From assembly GCA_964482435.1 (NCBI GenBank), contig CAYZXL010000023.1:1-61376 (forward strand): 61,376 nucleotides of DNA. Direction: 5' to 3'. Positions within the stretch are counted from its first letter, which is position 1. Every line of letters begins with the position of its first letter. This document shows, in pieces, positions 53,678-61,376 of this stretch. A program made the translations under genes and the position numbers. The DNA comes from CAYZXL01 sp964482435 (GTDB lineage: Bacteria > Auribacterota > JABMQX01). Under the pieces are notes generated by a model that had not been told where the DNA came from, searched no databases, and was given only the letters and a program-made list of their open reading frames with translations.

Positions 53678-55753
53678 TCAAACGAAACCGAGGCGCAATT
53701 TGCCGCCGTAGGTTCTCCGGAGTTCGCGGGCGAGAGCTTGTTTTTCCTCGGGGGGCAGGGGAACGTCACCGTTGACGACGGCGAAGGCTTCTTTTCTGGC
53801 GAGCTGCATCATCTCGTAGTCCTCGAGGATGTCCCCCATCCCGACCTCGGGCAAGCCGTGCTGTCGGGTGCCGAAAAACTCCCCGACGCCGCGGAGCCTC
53901 AGGTCCTCTTTGGCGACCTGAAATCCGTCGGTTGTGCTCCGGAGGATTCCCAACCTCTCTTTTGCGGCATCGGTTTTGGGGTCGGCGACGATGATGCAAT
54001 ATGCCTGCTCGTTTCCCCGCCCGACCCGTCCTCGCATCTGATGGAGTTGAGCAAGCCCGAAGCATTCGCCGTTAATGACGAAGATGGCGCCAGCGTCGGG
54101 GATGTCAATTCCGATCTCGATTACCGTGGTGGTGACGAGGATGTCAAGCAAGCCTGTTTTGAACTTGCGAACGGTATCCTCCTTTTCAGAGGGCTCCATA
54201 GAGCCGTAAAGAACTCCAATGCGCATCTCGGGAAAGACTTCCTTTGAGAGACGGCGATGCGTCTCCACGACGGACATTCTCTCGGAGGAGTCCTTTTCCT
54301 CGATGAGAGGGCAGACGATGTATGCCCGGCTGCCGGATTCAAGGATGGTCCGCAGGCGCTCGTGTGCGCCGTGGAGCTGAGATGAAGGGAAACATTCCGT
54401 TCGGACGGGCTTTCGTCCCGGGGGCATCTCGTCAATGACGGAGACGTCCATGTCGCCGTACAGCGTCTGGCAAAGAGTCCGCGGGATGGGCGTGGCGCTT
54501 ATGACGAGCAGGTCAGGACGATCTCCCTTTTCGTAGAGACGAAGACGCTGAAGAACGCCGAACCTGTGCTGTTCATCAATCACAACCAACCCAAGGCGCT
54601 TGAAGCGCACTTTTTCCTGGATGACAGCCTGAGTCCCGATGACCAGGTGGGTGTGACCTTCTGCAATCTGGCGATAGCAGTCCGGTTTATCGACGACGGA
54701 GCTAACGAGCAAAGAGACTTTGCAGTCCTCGGCGGCGAGGAGCCTGGAGACTTCCGCGTAATGCTGTCTGGCGAGGAGTTCGGTCGGCGCCATGAGGCAG
54801 GTCTGGCAGCCGCTGTCAATTGAACGCAGAATGGCCCAGACGGCGACGACTGTCTTGCCGCATCCGACGTCTCCGTGAAGAAGGCGGTTCATGGGCCTCG
54901 GAGAGGAGAGATCAGAGCGTATTCCCTCGATGGACCTTTTCTGGGCGGCTGTCAGAGGAAAAGGAAGGCAGGAGAGGAACCGGTCCGCTCGATTGCCCGA
55001 CTGCGATTCCGACTCCGGTCGCTGTTTCGCCGTACCGTTGACAATCTTCTTGCGGATAGCTGCGCCCATTTGAAGAAGGAAGAATTCCTCGAAAGCCAAC
55101 CTCTGCCTCGCCTGCTCGAGGAGCGGCCAGGATTCGGGGAAATGGACAGTTCGGAGAGCCTGGGAGAGAGGTGGGAGGTCAAACCTCTCGCGAATGGCAG
55201 AAGGCAAAAACTCACGCGAGCCGCCGGAGAATTCCTCGACGACGCGGTGCATGATGCTTCTGATTACGTGCTGACTGAGATTTTCGGTCGTCGAGTAGAT
55301 GGGAACGATGCGGAAGAAATGCGGAGACGACGATTCGCCTTCGTCGAGAATCTCCACTTCAGGGGAAGTCATCTGCGGTCTGCCGGAGGGGTCATGACCG
55401 ATCTTTCCGAACAGGACGATGCGTGCGCCGCTTGTGAACTGGTTTCGGAGGTAGGGCTGGTTGAACCATGTCGCATTGAGGTCCGCCGTCCCGTCCGAGA
55501 CCTTGACGGTCAGAATTGAATTTCTCCAGGAGAGCCTTCTCAAGGAGACAGAGGCGACCGTACCGACGACCAGCGCAGAAGAACCATCGGTAATCTGACC
55601 AATTGGGGTTGCCTGGCGCCTATCGCTGTAGTCGCGGGGATAGAAACGGAGCGCGTCAGCGACGGTGTTTATGGCGAGCCTTGCCAGGAGCTTTTTCCTC
55701 GCCCGGCCGACGCCTTTCACCGTCTCTACGGATATGTTCTCAAGACCTGCCAT
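53678..55753 (-). CDS. recG: ATP-dependent DNA helicase RecG
   Basis: The 691-residue RecG remodels stalled replication forks and Holliday junctions. The N-terminal wedge with an OB fold (ALVVGTVASVS...) is followed by Walker A LHGDVGCGKT, Walker B VIDEQHRFG, SATPIPRTL, and QMRGRVGRG as motif VI. The region GDMDVSVIDEMPPGRKPV is specific to RecG. ATG 55753 gives the expected start (AGLENISVETVKGVG); 17 upstream codons lack family likeness. All helicase motifs are intact. Confidence 0.96.
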   Translation of the reverse strand: MAGLENISVETVKGVGRARKKLLARLAINTVADALRFYPRDYSDRRQATPIGQITDGSSALVVGTVASVSLRRLSWRNSILTVKVSDGTADLNATWFNQPYLRNQFTSGARIVLFGKIGHDPSGRPQMTSPEVEILDEGESSSPHFFRIVPIYSTTENLSQHVIRSIMHRVVEEFSGGSREFLPSAIRERFDLPPLSQALRTVHFPESWPLLEQARQRLAFEEFFLLQMGAAIRKKIVNGTAKQRPESESQSGNRADRFLSCLPFPLTAAQKRSIEGIRSDLSSPRPMNRLLHGDVGCGKTVVAVWAILRSIDSGCQTCLMAPTELLARQHYAEVSRLLAAEDCKVSLLVSSVVDKPDCYRQIAEGHTHLVIGTQAVIQEKVRFKRLGLVVIDEQHRFGVLQRLRLYEKGDRPDLLVISATPIPRTLCQTLYGDMDVSVIDEMPPGRKPVRTECFPSSQLHGAHERLRTILESGSRAYIVCPLIEEKDSSERMSVVETHRRLSKEVFPEMRIGVLYGSMEPSEKEDTVRKFKTGLLDILVTTTVIEIGIDIPDAGAIFVINGECFGLAQLHQMRGRVGRGNEQAYCIIVADPKTDAAKERLGILRSTTDGFQVAKEDLRLRGVGEFFGTRQHGLPEVGMGDILEDYEMMQLARKEAFAVVNGDVPLPPEEKQALARELRRTYGGKLRLGFV

Positions 55754-55942
55754 GAGGAACGCGAAACAGAAACAACCCTGAATGCCGCGTCGTGCTGCAA
55801 GCACACCTCCCGCATCGGAGGTTGAATTTGCTTGAGACGTCTTGCATCACGGAGGGCAAGATTGGGAACTAATCACCAAAAAGGAATCCGATAGCCGAAT
55901 GACAGGTGCCCCGCGAAACCGCTTGGGGGAAAGACCATGCCA

Positions 55943-56929
55943 TTACTTCTCCATCTCCAGTATCTTTTGCGTCGTGCTGAAGTGGAGTTTGGCGACCTTG
56001 GGGAGCTGCTGGATTCCTCTTGCCTCAATGAAGCGTCTGCCGGTTTCGACGACCTTGTCGGAAGCCCCCTTTGGAAGCTCGATCTTGAATTGCTCGGAGA
56101 GACGCTGGAGTCGGGCGAGGAATTTGCCTCTCGCAACCACGGAGGCAGCCGCCACGACGATATCCGCCTCGGCCCGGTGCCTCTGCTCGAGCTCGATCCT
56201 TCTGCCCTTCTTCATCAGGGCGTTGCGGACGGCGGACTTGTCCGCAAATTGGTCCACGATGACCCTCTTGCAATTGACCTTGGCAAGGAGGTTTTCGACA
56301 ACTCGCGCATGCCCCCATGCAAGAATGCGGTTGAGATTGTTCATCTTGTCGTAGAGCATGTTGTACTTCTCCGGGCCGATGACGACGACGGAGTTGTTAA
56401 ACTTGGAGCAGAGGATGGGAGTCAGCTTGAGAGCTCGCTGGTCGGAGATGCGCTTGCTCTCCGTTACTCTAAGGTCATAAAGGTCTTTGAGGTTGGCTTT
56501 GTTTGCATAAAGGCCAGCTATGACGAGAGGGCCGAAGTAATCACCCTTGCCGCTCTCGTCAACGCCTATCCTCTCCTCGCCGGAGACGCCCTCTTGAAGA
56601 AGATACTCGTAGCCGAAGCGAACTTCGCGCAGGAGCTCCGGTTCGAGATAGTACCGGACGAAATCCGCCGTTCCTTTGCCCTGGACGAGAAGGCGTCCGT
56701 TGGTGTAGCAGGTGATGTTGACGTTATTAGCGGAGGCCCCGAAGTAGCCGAACTTCACCTCCTTAAACGCGTAGCCTCTTTCCTGAAGGTAAGCACGAAG
56801 CTGGGCGATTTTTTCCTTGTCGAGGGTGCAGACGTAACTATTGACCGGCTCCGGCTGGTAGGGCGCTTGCTCGTGGTTCGACGGAACTGTCGTCCCTGAA
56901 ACTTCTGAAATATCAATTAAGCGACGCAT
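55943..56929 (-). CDS. rnhC: Ribonuclease HIII
   Basis: The 328-residue protein is a type 2 RNase H of the HIII class, which degrades RNA in RNA-DNA hybrids. RIGVDESGKGDYFGPLVIAG carries the catalytic DE..GKGD motif, and VIVDQFADK and EADIVVAAASVVAR supply the further acidic residues. The N-terminal substrate-binding domain (about residues 25-100) distinguishes HIII from HII. ATG 56929 is preferred because the frame's 55-residue extension has no family likeness and exceeds the usual length. It lies upstream of recG on the same strand. Confidence 0.92.
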   Translation of the reverse strand: MRRLIDISEVSGTTVPSNHEQAPYQPEPVNSYVCTLDKEKIAQLRAYLQERGYAFKEVKFGYFGASANNVNITCYTNGRLLVQGKGTADFVRYYLEPELLREVRFGYEYLLQEGVSGEERIGVDESGKGDYFGPLVIAGLYANKANLKDLYDLRVTESKRISDQRALKLTPILCSKFNNSVVVIGPEKYNMLYDKMNNLNRILAWGHARVVENLLAKVNCKRVIVDQFADKSAVRNALMKKGRRIELEQRHRAEADIVVAAASVVARGKFLARLQRLSEQFKIELPKGASDKVVETGRRFIEARGIQQLPKVAKLHFSTTQKILEMEK

Positions 56930-57193
56930 CTTCCCGCCGTGAAGAAATGTTCTCGCCCTCGGTCGCACCAGAAGCGGTCCTGAGCAACCGACGAGGAGAA
57001 TTTCGTTGTCTCCCCCAAAACGAGCGAGCAACCGCCTGCCCGCCTCCGGAGAAAGATACGCACTGATAATACGTGCCGCTCCGAACTGTGTCAAGAGAAA
57101 ATCTCGCTTCGTCGAGACGGGTGCAGGGTCACCTGTGGGTTGCGAGGATTTTCGTTGGATATGCCGACATCCAAGTGGTCGCAGGCGGCAGGT

Positions 57194-57778
57194 TCAGCGT
57201 TTGCGGGGCAGGTCGAAGAGCTCGTCGAGGAAAGCGGCGACGGCAAGGGCGATGTTTGTCCAGAGGAAAAGGTAAAGGACAATGAGGACTTTGTGCCGGA
57301 ACACGAGCAGGGGAAACAGGCAAAGGACCGTCACCGTGTAGAATATCACGCTTCGGACGGCCTTTTTGAGGAGGAGATGCGTTTCCTTGAGACCGGAGAA
57401 GGACCTTGTCAGGGCGCACCACCACCTGCGCCCCGGGCGATTCGGGGTTGATTTCCCGGCCTGGGGAGATGCGCGTTCACGGCGCGCATGCAAAGCACGC
57501 CCGCCCTGTTCCGGGAGAGACCGCAGGCCGTCGCGCACTGACTCGGACGAGCTGAAACCGCGGGTAGGCTCTTCAGTCATTCCAGTGGGGCTTCCGCTCC
57601 TCGACCCTCGGGGCTGGCGGGCAGGTTTCACGGAGGAAATAGGTTCGAGCACAAGATCGCATTGGACCTGGTCGGCCGGTCCGGGCCCAGGGACTTGCTC
57701 AGGAGGCAAACCGGCGGATTCGCTGTCTGATCGGCGCTCTTTTCGGTTCTCAGCATTATCCCCGTGAGAGTGTTCCAT
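57194..57778 (-). CDS. Small membrane protein with long disordered N-terminus
   Basis: I do not recognise this 194-residue product. Residues 1-130 are rich in Pro, Ser, Arg, Gly and Glu and look disordered. Residues 137-185 contain two hydrophobic helices (VIFYTVTVLCLFPLLVF and VLIVLYLFLWTNIALAVAAF) joined by a short basic loop, and the protein ends in charged residues. The ATG at 57778 lies inside the last codons of the dGTPase gene (23-bp overlap), suggesting coupled translation. The helices make a real gene likely, but the true start could be further in, for example at residue 66. Confidence 0.5.
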   Translation of the reverse strand: MEHSHGDNAENRKERRSDSESAGLPPEQVPGPGPADQVQCDLVLEPISSVKPARQPRGSRSGSPTGMTEEPTRGFSSSESVRDGLRSLPEQGGRALHARRERASPQAGKSTPNRPGRRWWCALTRSFSGLKETHLLLKKAVRSVIFYTVTVLCLFPLLVFRHKVLIVLYLFLWTNIALAVAAFLDELFDLPRKR

Positions 57779-58928
57779 GCCTGTGCTCGACGAGGTTGAA
57801 TATCTCGTTGTATTTTTCGAGGGCGTACCTGTCGGTCATGCCAGCGATATAGTCGCAGACCACCCTCTGAATCGGGGCGTCGGCTTCTCGCTGCCGAGAA
57901 GACTCGCCGAACAGGGAAGGTTCGGCGACGTAGATGTGAAATAGCTTTTCGATGATTTTCCTGGAGATGGCGTTTCTTTTCTCGACGACAGGGTGCTGAT
58001 AGAGGTTGGTGTAAAGAAAATCGCGCAATTCCTTGAGGGCCTTTTCGACCTCGAGGCTGAAGCCGATAAGTGCAACCGGGCTATTTCTTGCCTGGTCGGC
58101 AGACTGAACGTCCTGCTTGGCAATGCGCTGTGCGCTGCTGACTGCGAGGTCGGAGACCAGGAAATTGATGAGGTTGCGGACAGAATAGAATATGCGCACT
58201 TCGCTGTTCACCTGCGGGTAAGCTCGTCGGAACTCCTGGTTGACGCGTCGCCACAACTCCGTCTCAGTGAGATGCTCGTCGGAAAGGAGGTTGGAGGCGA
58301 GCCCGTCGTCAATGTCGTGGGTATTGCACGCGACCCGGTCCGCGCAGTCAATAATTTGTGCCTCAAGGCTGGGAAATTTGCGCAGCCCGGGGAGACCGAG
58401 CTGTGAAGCGGAGAACCGGTCACGGTGCTTGATGATTCCCTCGCGCACTTCCCAGGATAGATTAAGCCCGTCGAAGTCGGGGTATTTCTTCTCGAGCAAG
58501 TCCACGACTCGGAGGCTCTGGAGGTTATGCTCAAAGCCGCCGAAATCCGCCATCAACTCGTCGAGAGCGGACTCGCCCGTGTGGCCGAAAGGAGGATGGC
58601 CGACGTCGTGAACGAGCCCGATGGCTTCGGTGAGGTCCTCGTTTAATCCGAGGATGCGAGCGACAGTCCGCCCGATGCTTGCGACCTCCATGGTGTGGGT
58701 CAAACGCGTGCGATAATGGTCTCCCTCGTGGTTGAGGAAGACCTGCGTCTTGTACTCGAGGCGGCGAAAGGCTCGGCAATGGACAATCCTGTCCCTGTCC
58801 CTCTGATAGACGGTCCGGAGATCGTGCTCCTTTTCCGGGTGGACGCGGCCTCTCGTCTCCGCGCTTTTCTGGGCGTATGGTGCAAGGTGCTTCAGCTCCA
58901 ACTCTTCGTATTCCTGACGCGTTCGCAT
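57756..58928 (-). CDS. dgt: Deoxyguanosinetriphosphate triphosphohydrolase-like protein (HD domain)
   Basis: The 390-residue HD-domain phosphohydrolase should split dNTPs into nucleoside and triphosphate. The N-terminal region (RDRDRIVHCRAFRRLEYKTQVF) is typical of Dgt proteins. The metal-binding histidines and aspartates lie in RLTHTMEVASIGRT and GLVHDVGHPPFGHTGE. The size matches the shorter, non-enterobacterial dGTPase-like group, for which dNTP preference varies. The gene overlaps the small membrane-protein gene at its 3' end. Confidence 0.93.
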   Translation of the reverse strand: MRTRQEYEELELKHLAPYAQKSAETRGRVHPEKEHDLRTVYQRDRDRIVHCRAFRRLEYKTQVFLNHEGDHYRTRLTHTMEVASIGRTVARILGLNEDLTEAIGLVHDVGHPPFGHTGESALDELMADFGGFEHNLQSLRVVDLLEKKYPDFDGLNLSWEVREGIIKHRDRFSASQLGLPGLRKFPSLEAQIIDCADRVACNTHDIDDGLASNLLSDEHLTETELWRRVNQEFRRAYPQVNSEVRIFYSVRNLINFLVSDLAVSSAQRIAKQDVQSADQARNSPVALIGFSLEVEKALKELRDFLYTNLYQHPVVEKRNAISRKIIEKLFHIYVAEPSLFGESSRQREADAPIQRVVCDYIAGMTDRYALEKYNEIFNLVEHRHGTLSRG

Positions 58929-59210
58929 GGCTGAATTACGGCCTCTTTCCTTCTACTTTCATAAGGGCGCGTCCTGGCATGCCCTTGCTTTCGGCACCGG
59001 ACAAATTCTGATATGCTTGTCGTCGGTCCCGCGAAGTGGGCGGTATCCAAGCGGATTTTATCAAAGTTCGGGGCGCGGGCAAATGGGCGTTTGGAAAAAA
59101 ACAGGTGCCCGCGCCGACGGTTCGGAAAGCCACCTACGACAGCGTCCGGGGTCAAAACGGAGAAAATCTTAAGTCTTCGAGACAGAATTCGAGGAGGTCG
59201 GTAAGGAAAG

Positions 59211-60812
59211 ATGAATTCTCTTATCGTCGCGGCTGCGGCTGGGCTGCTGTTTTTCTTTGCTTACAGGTTTTATGCGAGAGTGGTCGAGAAGCTGTACGGA
59301 GTGGACCCGGCAAGGAAGACCCCCGCCGAGGAAAAGTACGACGGGGTGGATTACGTCCCCGCAAAACACTGGACCATCTTGTTTGGGCACCATTTCTCAA
59401 GCATAGCCGGGGCAGGCCCAGTTGTCGGACCGATTCTTGCGCTGGCGTACTGGGGGTGGCTTCCGACAATCCTCTGGGTTGTCCTGGGAACGATATTCAT
59501 AGGGGGCGTACACGATTTCGGCTCGCTGATGGCATCGGTGAGGCATGGCGGAAGTTCAATTGCTCATGTGGCCGAGCGTTTGGTATCGAGGAGAGCGAGG
59601 ATTCTTTTTTCGGCGTTTACCTGGCTTGCACTGGTGCTAATCATTGCAGTTTTCACCGAATTCTGCGCTAAGACGCTTGTGGTCGAGAAAAAGATTGTTA
59701 TCCCGACCTTCGGCTTAATACCCGTCGCGGTGTTTACGGGGTACTTGCTCTACCGGCGCAAAGCGAAGCAAGTCCCCACGACGGTTTTCGGGCTGGGGTT
59801 GTTGGCGGGGATGATTGTGCTTGGGGCATACGTGCCGGTCAACCTCGGAGGGCGCGGACTGCAAATCTGGATGGTGGTGTTGTTCATCTACTGCGTTGTC
59901 GCGTCGGTGACTCCGGTGCATCTGCTTCTTCAACCGCGAGACTATCTTTCGGCATTCCTCCTGTTTGCGGGAGCGGGGATTGGATACCTGGGGTTAGTCG
60001 TCACCCATCCGGCGATCAAACTGCCTGCGTTCACCGGCTGGAAGGCTGGGGTCGGGCCCCTGTGGCCGATGCTATTCGTTACCGTCGCTTGCGGGGCAAT
60101 ATCGGGCTTTCACTCCCTGATTGCCAGCGGCACAACTTCCAAGCAAATTGCCAGTGAAAAACATGCCCGGCGAATCGGGTACGGAGGAATGGTCGCGGAG
60201 GGACTCGTCGCGGCATTGGCTCTTCTTGCGGTCGCCAGCGGCTTCACGGGTCTTTCGTCGCTCACGAAAATGGTGGAGGCAGGTGAGACAATTTCTGCTT
60301 TTGGGCAAGGGTTCAGCGTTGTTACAAGGCCCATCCTGGGCGGGTTCGGCGGCTTGATGGCCATCACGATTCTGAACGCTTTTATCCTGACGACCCTCGA
60401 CACCGCGACGCGTATCACTCGATACATGACAGAGGAGCTTTTTGGAATTCGCAATCGCATCGTAGCGACGGTCTTTCCGGTTGTCCTGGCGGGCGCGCTG
60501 GTCTGGGGTGGGAAAGCAGGGAAAATCTGGACGGTCTTCGGGGCCGCAAACCAGCTGATGGCCGCGCTCGCTTTGATGGTCGTGACCTTCTGGCTTTTGA
60601 GCCAGCAGAAGCTCGTGAGATACACGCTGATTCCGGGGATTTTCATGCTCGCAACAACCGTGGGGTCCCTGGCTTACGGCGCTGTCAAATACTTCAAAAC
60701 CAACGACTTCCTCCTGGCGGTGATTTCGCTCGTCCTGATCGCCCTATCAATCATGATGCTCGGCGAAAGCATCGCCGCTTTGAGACGGCTTAAGCGAACG
60801 CAAAAAGCGTAG
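59211..60812 (+). CDS. cstA: CstA-family carbon starvation transporter
   Basis: This 533-residue polytopic membrane protein is a CstA-family transporter, implicated in peptide or pyruvate uptake in other bacteria. YDGVDYVPAKHWTILFGHHFSSIAG (shown as YDGVDYVPAKHWTILFGHHF) and GPVVGPILALAYWGWLP are the family's most conserved N-terminal motif, with GGVHDFGSLMASVRHGG following. It is shorter than the E. coli protein of about 700 residues but matches a common short form. AAGGAAAG precedes the ATG by a few bases. Confidence 0.93.
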   Translation: MNSLIVAAAAGLLFFFAYRFYARVVEKLYGVDPARKTPAEEKYDGVDYVPAKHWTILFGHHFSSIAGAGPVVGPILALAYWGWLPTILWVVLGTIFIGGVHDFGSLMASVRHGGSSIAHVAERLVSRRARILFSAFTWLALVLIIAVFTEFCAKTLVVEKKIVIPTFGLIPVAVFTGYLLYRRKAKQVPTTVFGLGLLAGMIVLGAYVPVNLGGRGLQIWMVVLFIYCVVASVTPVHLLLQPRDYLSAFLLFAGAGIGYLGLVVTHPAIKLPAFTGWKAGVGPLWPMLFVTVACGAISGFHSLIASGTTSKQIASEKHARRIGYGGMVAEGLVAALALLAVASGFTGLSSLTKMVEAGETISAFGQGFSVVTRPILGGFGGLMAITILNAFILTTLDTATRITRYMTEELFGIRNRIVATVFPVVLAGALVWGGKAGKIWTVFGAANQLMAALALMVVTFWLLSQQKLVRYTLIPGIFMLATTVGSLAYGAVKYFKTNDFLLAVISLVLIALSIMMLGESIAALRRLKRTQKA

Positions 60813-61376
60813 TGTCGCGAGTTCGAGTGCCCCGCGTCTGCCCTGAAAATAGAACGCGAAGCCCTTGCGGCCTCGGACGTTAGCGTTAAATCAGAAGTCC
60901 GAGGAACATTTTCATGGTCTTCGGGTGTGCGCGGCTCATGAGCCACTGGCCAGACAGCGTGGCACGCTTTGCGCGCCTCATTTCCTATTCCACCGGCTGC
61001 CGGCAGCAGACGCAGGCAGCCACGGGTGTGGCTGCATTTCTGCGGCGTTGGCCGGGGGTAACGCCGCCTCGCCAGGGCGGGGCTGTCGGGAGGGCGTCTT
61101 GCCCTCGGCGTCGAGGGCAGCATCCCCCGGAGACAGCCGTCAAGATGCCGGCGGCACGCTGGGCGGCGACAGACGCCGGCTTCCAGCCGGCGCCCCTGTT
61201 AGCCCCCCGGTTCACCGGGGGGTGCAAAGGCTAACCTTTTGTCTGTCGCAGCCCGCTTTAGCGGGGCTTCCGGTGAGGCCCGCGGCGCCAGTTCAGCCCG
61301 ACGACACCCCCAAAATCCACCCATCTATGAAAGCGGGCGTCAACTGAATTTTTCGGATTCTTTATGCGAGCATCTT
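60813..61376. repeat. Noncoding tail rich in perfect hairpins
   Basis: No gene was recognised. Three perfect stems lie close together: CGCCGGCT/AGCCGGCG (61174-61192, loop TCC), CCCCCCGG/CCGGGGGG (61203-61222, loop TTCA) and CCCGCT/AGCGGG (61252-61265, loop TT). The second is nested inside GTTAGCC (61198-61204) and GGCTAAC (61229-61235). The dispersed 17-bp word is at 61024-61040. Confidence 0.6.

Noticed and set aside
59030..59110. Possible tRNA
   Set aside because: A short stretch looks like a D-loop, but no acceptor stem, anticodon arm or T-loop could be paired.

Overview
The window looks like a chromosomal stretch from an uncultured Gram-negative bacterium, probably a PVC-like or neighbouring candidate lineage such as Planctomycetota, Hydrogenedentota or Sumerlaeota. 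This placement is inference. It rests on GC-rich DNA, good Shine-Dalgarno sites and sigma70-like promoters, Tat-exported Gfo/Idh/MocA proteins, several SUMF1-type proteins without a sulfatase, very large secreted multidomain proteins, HEAT-repeat lipoproteins, an exosortase, and many short GC-rich hairpins between genes. No rRNA, tRNA, CRISPR array, transposase or phage gene was seen.

Region 1 (about 0.07-15.9 kb, + strand) is a surface-polysaccharide precursor locus. A coiled-coil envelope protein is followed by a zinc-ribbon NDP-sugar epimerase. A dehydrogenase / aminotransferase / acyltransferase trio resembles WbpB/WbpE/WbpD. Next is a full set of GDP-D-glycero-D-manno-heptose enzymes (hddC, hddA, gmhA, gmhB). 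After these come a membrane-anchored beta-propeller/TPR protein with a CxxCH motif, a transaldolase-family enzyme (a plausible link to sedoheptulose 7-phosphate, the GmhA substrate), an initiating sugar-phosphate transferase, a second DegT aminotransferase and an epimerase fused to a membrane domain. The window encodes donor-sugar synthesis and chain initiation but no recognisable glycosyltransferase, flippase or polymerase. Facing it (15.9-17.6 kb) are an exosortase and its EpsI-like partner.

Region 2 (about 17.6-45.3 kb) is an accessory block of exported proteins: a Tat-signal oxidoreductase, two tandem M6-type metalloprotease paralogs of about 1400-1500 residues, three SUMF1-fold proteins lacking the formylglycine-generating cysteine pair, two HEAT-repeat proteins, a 1939-residue lamin-tail/CotH/beta-helix protein, its shortened paralog, and an ASH-domain gene broken by an in-frame TGA. 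Five of these proteins share a module of about 56-62 residues with the pattern W..G..Y...D...W...(F)Y[RK]V, usually at the extreme C-terminus. The block lies between two copies of a composite inverted-repeat element (17651-17799 and 45149-45260).

Region 3 (45.3-60.8 kb) is mostly housekeeping: uvrC, a second Tat-signal Gfo/Idh/MocA protein, a nitroreductase, a CapK-like adenylate-forming enzyme divergent from a lone hisG, a sodium/solute symporter, recG, rnhC, a small membrane protein overlapping a dGTPase, and a CstA-type transporter. The window ends in a noncoding stretch rich in perfect hairpins.
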